DNA of 64,000 bases from positions 310,001-374,000 of the forward strand of contig JACJWR010000003.1 of assembly GCA_020637055.1 (NCBI GenBank), read 5' to 3'. Source of the DNA: Actinomycetota bacterium. Lineage in GTDB: Bacteria; Actinomycetota; Actinomycetes; S36-B12; UBA10799. The position numbers were made by a program, and so were the translations under genes. Positions 34,148 through 43,491 of the stretch are shown here, piece by piece. The notes beneath the pieces were generated by a model, which was not told the origin of the DNA, searched no databases, and saw only the letters and a program-made list of their open reading frames with translations. Position 1 is the first letter of the stretch. The number at the start of each line of letters is the position of its first letter.

Positions 34148-36514
34148 ATGGACGAAGAACTGCCAGGTCTTGAACCCGAGGCTGCCGACGAGGGTCATGA
34201 GTCGCCACCCGTCGAGCAGTCGAGCGAAGCCGAGGCTGAGGCGAAACCGGCCAAGAAGCGCGGCAGCCGAAGGGCGGCCAGTCGCCCGGCCGGGCCGCCT
34301 GCGGCCGCGGTGTTCTCGGCGGCCGAAGTCGAGGCGAGCGTCACCGCCGAGGTCGCGCTGAGACCTTCCACGGCCATGGTCGCCGCGGTTTTCCAGGCTC
34401 CCGAGGTGGTGCCGACGCCTGCTGCCAAGCAGGAGGCGGAGGCCGATGCCCAGGCGGAGGTCGGCGAATCGGATCCTGCCGAATCGGACACCGGAACCGA
34501 ATCTGACGATGGCGCCGAGGCGCCGGAGGGTGGCCAGGCGCGAACTGGCGGCGCTCGTCGGCGTCGCCGCCGGGGCGGGCGGGGTCGCGGCCGACGAGCT
34601 GAGAACTCCGCCGGAGACGAGCAGGGGGAATCCGACGACGAATCCGGGCAAGGTGGCGAGTCCTCCGAAGGGTCTGAGGGACCGGGTGAGGGGAGCGAGT
34701 CCGACGGCTCGTCGGCCACCGACGACGCCACCGAATCGTCGGCCGATGAGGACTCGTCGGCGGATACGTCGTCGGACGACGGCGGCTCGGGCGGCTCGCG
34801 CAGGCGGCGTCGGCGGCGGCGCAAGGGAGGCGGCGACAACCAGCCGGACTCCGCCGGCAAGGACTCCGGCCCGGACGGCAAAGACGAGGTCACGGCGGTC
34901 AAGGGTTCGACCCGGCTGGAGGCCAAGAAGCAGCGCCGACGCGAGGGCAGGGCGACCAGGGGGATGCGAGCCCCCATCCTCACCGAGGCGGAGTTCCTGG
35001 CTCGGCGGGAATCGGTGGAGCGCGCCATGGTGGTCCGCCAGCGGGGCGGTCTCACCCAGATCGGTGTCCTCGAAGACAAGGTCCTGGTGGAGCACTACGT
35101 GGCCTCGGAGGCGACGTCGTCCCTGATCGGCAACGTCTACCTCGGGCGGGTCCAGAATGTCCTGCCCAGCATGGAAGCCGCTTTCGTCGACATCGGCCGT
35201 GGCCGCAACGCGGTGCTCTACGCGGGGGAGGTGAACTGGGACGCGGCCGGCCTGGAGGGTCAACCCAAACGCATCGAACTGGCGTTGAAATCCGGCGATA
35301 CCGTGCTGGTGCAGGCCACCAAGGATCCGGTCGGCCACAAGGGTGCTCGGCTGACCAGCCAGATCTCGCTGCCCGGTCGTTTCCTGGTGTACGTTCCGGA
35401 AGGCGGCATGACCGGGATCAGCCGGAAACTGCCGGACCGGGAACGTGCCCGACTCAAGAAGATCTTGCGTGCCGTGGTGCCCGAAGACGCCGGTGTGATC
35501 GTCCGCACGGCGGCCGAAGGGGCCTCCGAGGAGCACCTGCGGCAGGACGTCGAGCGGCTGGCAGCGGAATGGGAGCGGATCAAGGCCAAATCCGAGACCG
35601 CCTCGGCCCCCAGCCTGCTGCGCTCGGAACCAGACCTCACCCTCAAGGTGGCCCGGGACATCTTCAACGAAGACTTCGCCAGCATGGTCGTGAGCGGGGA
35701 CCGTGCTTTCAACGCCGTGCACGAATACGTCAGCGCGGTCGCCCCCGATCTCGCCGACCGAGTCACCAAATGGACCGAGCGGGAGGACGTCTTCGCGGCC
35801 CACCGGATCGATGAGCAGATCGCGAAAGCCCTCGACCGGAAAGTCTGGCTGCCCTCCGGTGGCTCCCTGGTCATCGATCGCACCGAAGCGATGACCGTGA
35901 TCGACGTCAACACCGGCAAGTTCACCGGCAAAGGCGGCAACCTCGAGGAGACGGTCACCCGGAACAACCTCGAGGCGGCCGACGAGATCGTCCGCCAGCT
36001 GAGGCTGCGCGACATCGGCGGCATCATCGTGGTCGATTTCATCGACATGGTGCTGGAGAGCAACCGCGAATTGGTGCTCAGGCGCCTGGTCGAGTGCCTC
36101 AGCCGTGATCGCACCAAGCATCAGGTGGCCGAGGTCACCTCGCTCGGCCTGGTGCAGATGACGCGCAAGCGCATCGGGCAAGGCCTGCTCGAGACCTTCT
36201 CGACACCGTGCGAACAATGCCACGGCCGTGGCGTCAAGGTGGCCACTGAACCGGTCGGACATCACGGCGAGGGCAGCTCACCACGGCAGCGACGGTCGAA
36301 GATCACCGGCCCGATCCCCGGTGCGCCGACAAACACGGTTCACGTGGAGGCCGAAGAGGCGGCCGAAGCGGCGGAAGTCGAGACCGCCGCCGAGGAGGCT
36401 GTCGCTGAGACGGCGGCCGCCGAAGCGGCGGAAGTCGAGACCGTGGAGGAGACGGTGGCCGACCTGGTTGAGGATGCCCCGACAGACCGACCGACCGAGG
36501 ATGCCGTACAGTAG
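34148..36514 (+). CDS. rne: Ribonuclease E/G
   Basis: A 788-residue endoribonuclease for rRNA, tRNA and mRNA processing. Residues 1-270 are a charged, disordered N-terminal extension (acidic with Arg clusters such as RRRRRGGRGRGRR), as in actinobacterial RNase E. The S1-like domain (GNVYLGRVQNVLPSMEAAFVDIG) and the catalytic core follow, with magnesium ligands Asp586 (VIDVNTG) and Asp630 (VVDFIDM) and the Zn-link Cys688-x2-Cys691. The C-terminal tail has Glu/Ala repeats. The disordered regions probably recruit degradosome partners. Confidence 0.94.
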   Translation: MDEELPGLEPEAADEGHESPPVEQSSEAEAEAKPAKKRGSRRAASRPAGPPAAAVFSAAEVEASVTAEVALRPSTAMVAAVFQAPEVVPTPAAKQEAEADAQAEVGESDPAESDTGTESDDGAEAPEGGQARTGGARRRRRRGGRGRGRRAENSAGDEQGESDDESGQGGESSEGSEGPGEGSESDGSSATDDATESSADEDSSADTSSDDGGSGGSRRRRRRRRKGGGDNQPDSAGKDSGPDGKDEVTAVKGSTRLEAKKQRRREGRATRGMRAPILTEAEFLARRESVERAMVVRQRGGLTQIGVLEDKVLVEHYVASEATSSLIGNVYLGRVQNVLPSMEAAFVDIGRGRNAVLYAGEVNWDAAGLEGQPKRIELALKSGDTVLVQATKDPVGHKGARLTSQISLPGRFLVYVPEGGMTGISRKLPDRERARLKKILRAVVPEDAGVIVRTAAEGASEEHLRQDVERLAAEWERIKAKSETASAPSLLRSEPDLTLKVARDIFNEDFASMVVSGDRAFNAVHEYVSAVAPDLADRVTKWTEREDVFAAHRIDEQIAKALDRKVWLPSGGSLVIDRTEAMTVIDVNTGKFTGKGGNLEETVTRNNLEAADEIVRQLRLRDIGGIIVVDFIDMVLESNRELVLRRLVECLSRDRTKHQVAEVTSLGLVQMTRKRIGQGLLETFSTPCEQCHGRGVKVATEPVGHHGEGSSPRQRRSKITGPIPGAPTNTVHVEAEEAAEAAEVETAAEEAVAETAAAEAAEVETVEETVADLVEDAPTDRPTEDAVQ

Positions 36515-36680
36515 AGCACGGTGCGTGCGGTGCTGCGTGTCTCGACCTGGCGACGCGTGCTTCGTCGAATCGAAGGCGGCAGCCCTCGGCTAGCGGCTCG
36601 ACCCGATTCCGACTCGGCAGCCGGGCAGCCCACACAACACGTATGACTTTTCCATGAACCACGACTGCAAGGAGTGTGCG

Positions 36681-36995
36681 GTGTTCGCGATTGTCCGCGC
36701 CGGAGGCCGACAAGAGAAGGTGTCCGTCGGCGATGTCATCTCTGTGGATCGAGTGGCCGGTGAGCCCGGCAGCACGATCTCGCTGCCGGTGCTGCTCCTG
36801 GTCGACGGGGAGAGCGTCACCCACGATGCCGAAGCCCTGTCCGGCACCACCGCGACCGCCGAGATCGTCGAGCACACTCGCGGCGACAAGATCAAGATCC
36901 TTCGCTATAAGAACAAGACCGGCTACCGCCGCCGTCAGGGTCACCGTCAAGACCTGACGACGGTGAAGGTCACTGCAATCGGATCGGGGAACTGA
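36681..36995 (+). CDS. rplU: 50S ribosomal protein L21
   Basis: A 104-residue ribosomal protein started at GTG 36681, with AAGGAG six bases upstream; the earlier ATG at 36654 was rejected because VFAIVRAGGRQEKV is the conserved N-terminus. The RNA-binding end YKNKTGYRRRQGHRQ is intact. rpmA follows after three bases. The 166-base gap before it probably carries the promoter; GC-rich hairpins are visible but no defined leader element. Confidence 0.96.
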   Translation: MFAIVRAGGRQEKVSVGDVISVDRVAGEPGSTISLPVLLLVDGESVTHDAEALSGTTATAEIVEHTRGDKIKILRYKNKTGYRRRQGHRQDLTTVKVTAIGSGN

Positions 36996-36998
36996 ACC

Positions 36999-37253
36999 AT
37001 GGCCCACAAGAAGGGCGCGTCGAGCACGCGCAACGGTCGCGATTCCAACGCCCAACGCCTCGGGGTCAAGCGGTTCGGCGGCCAGTTCGTCAACGCCGGC
37101 GAGATTATCTTGCGCCAGCGCGGCACCCACTTCCACCCCGGCGAGAACGTGGGCCGGGGCGGCGACGACACCCTGTTCGCGTTGACTGCGGGCACTGTCG
37201 ACTTCGGCACCCACCGGGGTCGCCGGGTCGTCAACATCATCGCTGCCTCGTGA
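36999..37253 (+). CDS. rpmA: 50S ribosomal protein L27
   Basis: An 84-residue ribosomal protein beginning MAHKKGASSTRNGRDSNAQRLGVK, the conserved N-terminal tail that reaches the peptidyl transferase centre. There is no Firmicutes-type N-terminal cleavage extension. Directly after rplU and 38 bases before obgE, the usual order. Confidence 0.97.
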   Translation: MAHKKGASSTRNGRDSNAQRLGVKRFGGQFVNAGEIILRQRGTHFHPGENVGRGGDDTLFALTAGTVDFGTHRGRRVVNIIAAS

Positions 37254-37291
37254 ACCTGCGCGCCGTCGGCGCCGCCTGCTAGAGGTCGCCC

Positions 37292-38650
37292 GTGACCACC
37301 TTTGTTGACCGCGCCCAATTGCATGCCCGCGCCGGTGACGGAGGCAACGGATGTGCCTCGGTGCATCGCGAGAAGTTCAAACCGCTCGGCGGCCCCGATG
37401 GCGGGGACGGCGGTCGCGGCGGCGATGTCGTACTTGAAGCCGACAGCCACACCGCGAGCCTGATCGACATCGGCTTCCATCCCCACCGCCGCGCCGCGAA
37501 CGGCGGTGTCGGCCAAGGCGGTAATCGGCATGGCGCCACCGCGGCGGATGTGGTGGTGCCGGTTCCGCTGGGCACGGTTGTCACCAGCGAATCCGGGGAG
37601 ATCCTGGCGGACCTCTCCGAGGCCGGCCAGCGATTCGTCGCCGCCCGTGGTGGCCGTGGCGGATTGGGCAACGCCTCGCTGGCGAATCGGCGGCGGAAGG
37701 CCCCCGGGTTCGCCTTGCTGGGAGAACCGGGCGAAGAGGCGACGCTGACGCTGGAACTTAAGACCCTCGCCGACGTTGGTCTGATCGGATTCCCGAGTGC
37801 CGGGAAGTCGTCGCTGGTCTCGGTGATCAGCGCGGCCAAGCCGAAGATCGCCGACTATCCCTTCACCACACTCACCCCCCAACTGGGGGTAGTCGCCGCC
37901 GGTGAGGTGACTTTCACGGTCGCCGACGTGCCGGGCCTGATTCCCGGCGCGAGCCAGGGCAAAGGCCTCGGCCTGGAGTTCCTCCGGCACGTGGAGCGTT
38001 GTGCCCTGCTCGTGCACGTTCTCGATTGCGCCACGCTGGAACCCGGTCGGGATCCGGGTTCCGATCTCGATGCAATCGAAGCCGAGTTGGCCGCCTACGG
38101 CGTGCTGCAGGAGACACCTCGGATGGTGGTCCTCAACAAGATCGACATCCCAGAGGCGCGGGAACTCGCCGAGTTGGTGCGACCGGATCTGCAGGCACGC
38201 GGTTTCGAGGTGTTCGAGGTGTCGGCCGTGAGCCACGAGGGCCTGCGCGCCTGGACCTTCGCCCTCGCCAAGGTGGTTGCCGCAGCTCGCGCGGCCGGGC
38301 TGGAGTCGCAGGCTCAGCGACCGCGGGTGGTGGTTAGGCCGCCCACGGTGGACGACGCCGGATTCACCGTGACCCGGCTGGCCGCCGGCGCGTTCCGGGT
38401 GGTCGGTGAACGGCCCACCCGCTGGGTTCGCCAAACCGACTTCGGCAACGACGAAGCCGTCGCCTATCTGGCCGAGCGGCTCGCCCGGTTGGGGGTGGAG
38501 GACGAACTGCGCCGGCTGGGGGCGGTGCCCGGGTGCGACGTGCTGATCGGGCCGGTCGACGATTCCGTGGTGTTCGACTGGGTGCCGAGCAGCGGCGAAA
38601 CCGATGCCGCCGAGGACTCCGCAGAGGACGATCGGGAGGAGTCCACGTGA
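37292..38650 (+). CDS. obgE: GTPase Obg (ribosome assembly, stress)
   Basis: A 452-residue GTPase that binds the 50S subunit. The glycine-rich Obg fold fills about residues 1-160. The G domain starts with the P-loop GFPSAGKSSL at 166-175, with the G3 DVPGLIPGA and G4 NKID motifs. An OCT domain (PTVDDAGFTVTRLAAGAFRVVGERPTRWV) is at about 348-430, followed by an acidic tail. It starts at a GTG and shares a GTGA overlap with proB. Confidence 0.96.
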   Translation: MTTFVDRAQLHARAGDGGNGCASVHREKFKPLGGPDGGDGGRGGDVVLEADSHTASLIDIGFHPHRRAANGGVGQGGNRHGATAADVVVPVPLGTVVTSESGEILADLSEAGQRFVAARGGRGGLGNASLANRRRKAPGFALLGEPGEEATLTLELKTLADVGLIGFPSAGKSSLVSVISAAKPKIADYPFTTLTPQLGVVAAGEVTFTVADVPGLIPGASQGKGLGLEFLRHVERCALLVHVLDCATLEPGRDPGSDLDAIEAELAAYGVLQETPRMVVLNKIDIPEARELAELVRPDLQARGFEVFEVSAVSHEGLRAWTFALAKVVAAARAAGLESQAQRPRVVVRPPTVDDAGFTVTRLAAGAFRVVGERPTRWVRQTDFGNDEAVAYLAERLARLGVEDELRRLGAVPGCDVLIGPVDDSVVFDWVPSSGETDAAEDSAEDDREEST

Positions 38651-39762
38651 ATCGCCGAGCCATCCAGGACGCGGTGCGGATCGTGGTCAAGGTGGGCTCG
38701 TCCTCGCTCACCACGCCCGATGGTGTGCTCGATCAGAACCGGCTCTATTCGCTGGTGGACGCGCTGGCCGAGCAGGTTGCGGCGGGCAAGCAGATCGTCT
38801 TGGTCACCAGTGGGGCGGTCGCCGCCGGCATCGGCCCGCTGCGGCTGCCCGGCCGGCCCCGCGCGTTGGCGACCCAGCAGGCGGCCGCCAGCGTCGGACA
38901 AGGCCTGCTGCTGGCGCGCTACACCGATCGTTTCCGCAGCCATGGGATAACCGTCGGCCAGGTGCTGCTCACCAGTGCGGATCTGACGAGGCGGGCGCAT
39001 TACTCCAATGCCCGGCACACGCTGGAGTGCCTGCTGTCGTTCGATGTGGTGCCGATCGTGAACGAGAACGACACGGTGGCCACCCACAAACACGGCGACA
39101 ACGACCGGCTGGCGGCGTTGGTGGCTCACCTGATCAAGGCCGATGCGGTGGTTCTGCTCTCCGATATCGACGCCCTCTACGACGGGCATCCGCTGGCTCC
39201 GGGCAGCAAGCCGATCCCGCTGGTGACGTCGGAATCGGATCTCGCCGGTCTGGATATCGGCGGCTCCGGCAGCGAGGTTGGCAGCGGCGGCATGTCGACC
39301 AAGGTCAACGCCGCCATAATCGCCACCTCCGGCGGTGTGCCGGTGGTGCTCACCAGCGCCGTGAACGCTCGTATGGCCCTTCGCGGGGACGTCGTGGGCA
39401 CGCTCTTCGAACCCGCGCCGCGACCGCTCTCGGCCCGCTATCTGTGGCTGGCACACGCCACCAAGGGTGAGGGAGCCCTGATCCTCGACGCGGGCGCGGT
39501 GGCCGCAGTGGTCGAACGCCGGAAGTCACTGCTGCCGGCCGGGATCGTCGCGGTGCAGGGGGATTTCGCGGCAGGCCGACCGGTGGATCTACTCGACCCG
39601 GATGGCACGGTGGTGGCGCGCGGCCTCTCCGCCTACGACGCCTCCGAACTACCCCCCATGCTCGGGCGGTCGACGAGGGAACTGGCCGCCGAGTTGGGTC
39701 CCTCCTTCGAACGCGAGGTGGTCCACGCGGATGACCTCGTGATCCTTGCGCCTAGGGTGTGA
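38647..39762 (+). CDS. proB: Glutamate 5-kinase
   Basis: A 371-residue enzyme catalysing the first step of proline synthesis. The start is the GTG overlapping the obgE stop, with GGGAGGAG upstream. The kinase core has VVKVGSSSLT, VTSGAVAAG, NENDTVAT and the GGMSTKVNAA motif. The C-terminal 85 residues form a PUA domain (ALILDAGAVAAVVERRKSLLPAGIVAVQGDF). The product passes to ProA, encoded immediately downstream. Confidence 0.96.
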   Translation: MNRRAIQDAVRIVVKVGSSSLTTPDGVLDQNRLYSLVDALAEQVAAGKQIVLVTSGAVAAGIGPLRLPGRPRALATQQAAASVGQGLLLARYTDRFRSHGITVGQVLLTSADLTRRAHYSNARHTLECLLSFDVVPIVNENDTVATHKHGDNDRLAALVAHLIKADAVVLLSDIDALYDGHPLAPGSKPIPLVTSESDLAGLDIGGSGSEVGSGGMSTKVNAAIIATSGGVPVVLTSAVNARMALRGDVVGTLFEPAPRPLSARYLWLAHATKGEGALILDAGAVAAVVERRKSLLPAGIVAVQGDFAAGRPVDLLDPDGTVVARGLSAYDASELPPMLGRSTRELAAELGPSFEREVVHADDLVILAPRV

Positions 39763-39764
39763 CC
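39753..39764 (+). promoter_or_regulatory. Putative leaderless promoter (-10 TAGGGT) of proA
   Basis: TAGGGT at 39753-39758 lies inside the proB 3' end. Six bases then lead to ATG 39765, which selects this ATG over the GTG at 39759. Confidence 0.5.
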
Positions 39765-41078
39765 ATGACCGCGAACGTTGAGACAGTCCGGGATTCGACG
39801 ACAGATTCGGACCACATCCGCAACGAGGTTCGCGAGGTGGCCCGGCGGGCACGGGAGGCCGCCGGCGTGCTGGCCACGTTGACCCGCGCCAGCAAGGACG
39901 CCGCCCTGCTCGCGATCGCCGACGCGTTGGAGGCGGCGACCGCTGAGATCGTCGAGGTGAACGCTGACGATGTCGAGCGCGCCCGGGCTGCGGGTACCTC
40001 CGAGGCGTTGGTCGACCGACTCACGCTCACCGCCGACCGGATCGCGGCCATCGCCGATGCCCTTCGTGAGGTGGCCGTCCTCGATGATCCGGTGGGCGAC
40101 GTGGTGCGGGGCTATCGGCTGCCCAACGGTCTGGACGTCGCCCAGGTGAGGGTGCCACTCGGCGTGGTGGCCATGATCTACGAGGCCCGGCCGAATGTCA
40201 CCGTCGATGCTGCCGGCTTGTGTCTCAAGAGCGGCAACGCTGCACTGCTGCGCGGCTCGAGTTCGGCCCGCCGCACCAACCGGGTGCTCGTCGACCTCAT
40301 GCGTGCCGCATTGGTCGGCACCGACGTCCCGGTGGATGCGATCGCGATGGTGCCCGGCGACACCCACGACTCCGTCGTCCATCTGATGCAGGCGCGGGGA
40401 CTGGTCGACGTCATCATTCCCCGCGGTGGTGCCGGACTGATCAACTCCGTGGTCGAGAACTCCCAGGTCCCGGTGATCGAGACCGGTGTCGGCAACTGCC
40501 ACGTCTACGTCGATGCCGACGTCGACGTGGACCAGGCGGTCGCCGTCGTGGTCAACAGCAAGACCCAACGGGTCAGCGTCTGCAACGCGGCCGAGACCAT
40601 GCTGGTGCACGCCGATGCCGCCGAGGATTTCCTGCCCGATGCGCTCGCCGCTTTGGCCGCGGCGGGTGTCACGATCCACGGTGACGAACGGGTGCGTCCC
40701 TTCGCGGAACGGGCGGGAGCACCATTCGTCCCGGTGACCGACGACGACTGGGCCGAGGAGTACTATTCGCTGGATCTGGCGGTGGGCATCGTGGACGACT
40801 TGGATGCGGCGGTCGCCCACATCCGTCGGTGGAGCAGCGGTCACACCGAAGCCATCCTCTCGACTTCGGCTCCGGCGATTCGGCGGTTCACCACCGCCGT
40901 CGACTCGGCCGCCGTGATGGTCAATGCGTCCACCCGTTTCACCGACGGCGGCGAGTTCGGCTTCGGGGCCGAGATCGGAATCTCCACCCAGAAACTGCAT
41001 GCCCGGGGGCCGATGGGTCTGGCCGAACTCACGAGCACGACGTTCGTGGTCACCGGCGACGGACATACTCGCGGATGA
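39765..41078 (+). CDS. proA: Glutamate-5-semialdehyde dehydrogenase (gamma-glutamyl phosphate reductase)
   Basis: A 437-residue NADPH-dependent enzyme of proline synthesis. The catalytic cysteine is in KTQRVSVCNAAETMLVH (about residue 270), and the conserved VTVDAAGLCLKSGNAALLRGS and GGAGLINSVV segments are intact. Normal length. It follows proB by two bases but has its own internal -10 box, so it can be made both with and without proB. Confidence 0.96.
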   Translation: MTANVETVRDSTTDSDHIRNEVREVARRAREAAGVLATLTRASKDAALLAIADALEAATAEIVEVNADDVERARAAGTSEALVDRLTLTADRIAAIADALREVAVLDDPVGDVVRGYRLPNGLDVAQVRVPLGVVAMIYEARPNVTVDAAGLCLKSGNAALLRGSSSARRTNRVLVDLMRAALVGTDVPVDAIAMVPGDTHDSVVHLMQARGLVDVIIPRGGAGLINSVVENSQVPVIETGVGNCHVYVDADVDVDQAVAVVVNSKTQRVSVCNAAETMLVHADAAEDFLPDALAALAAAGVTIHGDERVRPFAERAGAPFVPVTDDDWAEEYYSLDLAVGIVDDLDAAVAHIRRWSSGHTEAILSTSAPAIRRFTTAVDSAAVMVNASTRFTDGGEFGFGAEIGISTQKLHARGPMGLAELTSTTFVVTGDGHTRG

Positions 41079-41090
41079 GCTGTGTGACGC

Positions 41091-41102
41091 TATTGTGTCC
41101 TC
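41091..41102 (+). promoter_or_regulatory. Putative leaderless promoter (-10 TATTGT) of the 50-residue gene
   Basis: TATTGT at 41091-41096, six bases, then ATG 41103. Confidence 0.5.
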
Positions 41103-41255
41103 ATGTCAATCCACTCCATCGCGCTTGCTGCCAGTGAGGCGGCCGCCGAGTCCGGCGAGCACAGTGGCACCCCGCCGGTCGTCTACGGTGTCTTCGCGCT
41201 TGTCGTGTTGTTGTTGCTGCTGTTCGTCGTCACCCGGTTCAACGTCTACCGCTGA
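41103..41255 (+). CDS. 50-residue single-span membrane protein
   Basis: The ATG at 41103 opens a 50-codon frame ending at TGA 41255. Residues 1-25 are polar (EAAAESGEHSGTPP), followed by one strong membrane helix (about 27-43, VYGVFALVVLLLLLFVV) and the basic end TRFNVYR. The leaderless promoter and compact fit between proA and nadD support it as a real gene. Small proteins with a similar TRFN end occupy this place in other actinobacteria, as far as I recall. Function unknown. Confidence 0.65.
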   Translation: MSIHSIALAASEAAAESGEHSGTPPVVYGVFALVVLLLLLFVVTRFNVYR

Positions 41256-41264
41256 TCGGGCGAA

Positions 41265-41876
41265 GTGCCGCCGGACGAGCCGGTTGTGACGGCACCGAGC
41301 AGGATCGGCGTCATGGGCGGGACGTTCGATCCCATCCATCACGGCCATCTGGTTGCGGCCGCCCAGGTCGCGCAGGAGTGTCGATTGGACGAAGTTGTCT
41401 TCGTGCCGACCGGTCGTCCGTGGCAGAAGACTCATGCGGTGTCATCGGCCGACGACCGGTTCCTGATGACGTTGTTGGCCACGGTGTCCAACCCACGATT
41501 CGACGTCTCGCGGGTCGACATCGACCGCCCCGGTCCGACCTACGCGGTCGACACCTTGACCGACTTGCAGGCGCACTACGGCCCGGAGTGCGAACTCCAC
41601 TTCATCACCGGTGCCGACGCCTTGGCCTCGCTCAGCAGTTGGAAGGACCATCGCAGGATCGTTGAACTGGCGCGCTTGATCGGCGTCACCCGACCCGGGC
41701 ACGACTTGGTCGACCCCGGGCTGCCGGGCGACACCATCACGCTGGTGGAGGTCACCGCGATGGCGATCTCGTCGACCGAATGTCGGCGTCGTGCCGCCGA
41801 CGGGCTCACGCTGGACTACCTCGTGCCTGCTCCGGTGGCGGCGTACATCGCCAAGAATCGGCTGTACCTCCGATGA
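41265..41876 (+). CDS. nadD: Nicotinate-nucleotide adenylyltransferase
   Basis: A 203-residue enzyme that makes deamido-NAD from nicotinate mononucleotide and ATP. The nucleotidyltransferase motif GGTFDPIHHGHL is at about residues 18-29 and the ISSTECRRR motif near the C-terminus. A GTG start at 41265 is assumed; GTG 41286 is the alternative. It opens a chain of overlapping genes (nadD, lytR-like, rsfS, gpgP), each joined by ATGA. Confidence 0.95.
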   Translation: MPPDEPVVTAPSRIGVMGGTFDPIHHGHLVAAAQVAQECRLDEVVFVPTGRPWQKTHAVSSADDRFLMTLLATVSNPRFDVSRVDIDRPGPTYAVDTLTDLQAHYGPECELHFITGADALASLSSWKDHRRIVELARLIGVTRPGHDLVDPGLPGDTITLVEVTAMAISSTECRRRAADGLTLDYLVPAPVAAYIAKNRLYLR

Positions 41877-43087
41877 GCGTGCGCCACCCCTCCCGCCGCC
41901 GCAGCGTGATCGCCCTGGTGCTGCTGGCAGTGGTGGTGACTGCGATGGCGGTGGTGATCCGGAATTCAGGTGCCGGGCAGCCGTTGGTGGATCCCACCGC
42001 ACCGCCGACCCAGGGCCTCGCCGGTGAGCCGACGTTGCTGGTGCAGGTGCGCGATGACGGTCTGACCAACGTGGACAACGTCATCATGGGGCTGGACGCC
42101 GGATCCGAGCGGGGGAGTTCCCTCTACCTGCCGCAGAGCCTTGTGGTCGATCTCGTCGAGGGGCGAGATGAAACCCTGGGACTCACCGGATTCAAGCCGA
42201 TCGCCGAGGCCGGGCCACTGGTGGCAGCTCAAACCGGCGTCCGGGTGGACGATGCATTCGTGCTGGATCGGCTCGCCTTCGCCGGCCTGGTGGATTCGGT
42301 CGGCGGGATCACGCTGGACATCGCCGAGCCGCTGGTGATCCAGGATCGTTGGGGGACCGTGGTCGATGTGATCCCGCTGGGGGAGCGCACCCTCGACGGT
42401 CCGCAGGCCGCGACGTACGCGCTGTATCTCGGGCCCAGCGGGTCGGAGGCTGAACGTCAGGCTCGGTTTCAGGCCGTCTGGGAGGAACTCCTCGCGGCCC
42501 TCCCGGAGAATCCGGATCAGATGCGAGCCATCCTCGCCAGCCTGGGGGCGCTGAGTCGATCCACCAACACCTTGGCGTCACTGGCCGACTTCCTCACCGC
42601 AGCTGGCAAGGGCGTTCGGGCTGGCGGCTGGACCTCGGAGAATCTGCCGACCAGGCCCGGCGCCTACGGGCCGTTGCCGCTGGAATGGGTCGACCCCCAG
42701 CCGACCGAAACGGTCGTGGAACAGCAGTTCCCGTCCTCCCTGCTGGCCCCCGATTCTCCGCCGATCCGCGTTCGGGTCTACCAGGCCGGCGGGGTGAAGG
42801 CCGAGTTGGATGAGGTGCGCAACCGGCTCGTCGAGGCGGGTTTCAGTTTCGTCTGGGCGGGGCCGGGGGAGTCGCGCACCGAGAGCAGGATCGCGGTGGC
42901 CGATCCGGGCCAGATCCGGTTCGGCGAGGAGGTGGCCGCGACTCTCGACCTCCCCGCATCCGCAGTGGAAGTGGATCAGGCCGCCACACCGGGAACTCCG
43001 GTGACGCTCTGGTTCGTCGCCGACGTTGCCGAGAGCACCACCGAGTCGGCGGCGCCGACGGCGACTGTGACATCCTCGGACAGATGA
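41873..43087 (+). CDS. LCP/LytR_C-domain membrane-anchored protein, degenerate LCP site
   Basis: A 404-residue protein with one N-terminal membrane helix (about residues 10-28). An LCP-like domain follows at about 45-215 (VDNVIMGLDAGSERGSSLYLPQSLVV; DDAFVLDRLAFAGLVDSVGGITLDI), then a LytR_C domain at about 295-390 (IRVRVYQAGGVKAELDEVRNRLVEAGF). Active LCP ligases keep an Arg-Asp after the first strand (SIPRD); here the sequence is LPQS, so glycopolymer transfer is doubtful. Overlaps nadD and rsfS by four bases each. Confidence 0.8.
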   Translation: MSVRHPSRRRSVIALVLLAVVVTAMAVVIRNSGAGQPLVDPTAPPTQGLAGEPTLLVQVRDDGLTNVDNVIMGLDAGSERGSSLYLPQSLVVDLVEGRDETLGLTGFKPIAEAGPLVAAQTGVRVDDAFVLDRLAFAGLVDSVGGITLDIAEPLVIQDRWGTVVDVIPLGERTLDGPQAATYALYLGPSGSEAERQARFQAVWEELLAALPENPDQMRAILASLGALSRSTNTLASLADFLTAAGKGVRAGGWTSENLPTRPGAYGPLPLEWVDPQPTETVVEQQFPSSLLAPDSPPIRVRVYQAGGVKAELDEVRNRLVEAGFSFVWAGPGESRTESRIAVADPGQIRFGEEVAATLDLPASAVEVDQAATPGTPVTLWFVADVAESTTESAAPTATVTSSDR

Positions 43088-43491
43088 CAGCATCCCAACG
43101 CTCGGTCGAATTGACGCTGCTGGCGGCCACCGCCGCTGCCGACAAGAAGGCTGAGAACATCCTTGCCATCGACGTCAGCGAACAGTTGGCCATCACCGAT
43201 GTGTTCCTCATCTGCTCGGCGACCAGCGACCGCCAGGTCCGGGCCATCGTCGACGCCGTTGAAGAGGCGCTGGACGCCGTTGATGTGGACCCGGTGCGGC
43301 GGGAGGGGGAGCGGAGCGGACGTTGGGTGCTGCTCGACTACCTCGACTTTGTCGTCCACGTGCAGCACGTTGAGGAGCGTCGTTTCTATTCCCTGGAACG
43401 GCTGTGGCAGGACTGCCCGGTGATCCCGCTGCCGGAGATCGGTATCGAGGAGTCGCCGGACCCGGCGTCGGCGGGGACCCCGGGAGCATGA
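43084..43491 (+). CDS. rsfS: Ribosome silencing factor RsfS
   Basis: A 135-residue protein that binds L14 on the 50S subunit and blocks subunit joining in starvation. The Iojap/RsfS core is clear: DKKAENILAIDVSEQLAITDVFLICSATSDRQVRAIVDAVEEAL and WVLLDYLDFVVHVQHVEERRFYSLERLW. It starts and ends in ATGA overlaps with its neighbours, the standard nadD-rsfS arrangement. Confidence 0.95.
   Translation: MTASQRSVELTLLAATAAADKKAENILAIDVSEQLAITDVFLICSATSDRQVRAIVDAVEEALDAVDVDPVRREGERSGRWVLLDYLDFVVHVQHVEERRFYSLERLWQDCPVIPLPEIGIEESPDPASAGTPGA

Noticed and set aside
38533..38646. Upstream extension of proB
   Set aside because: Lies inside obgE; the GTG at 38647 has a good ribosome-binding site and the conserved N-terminus.
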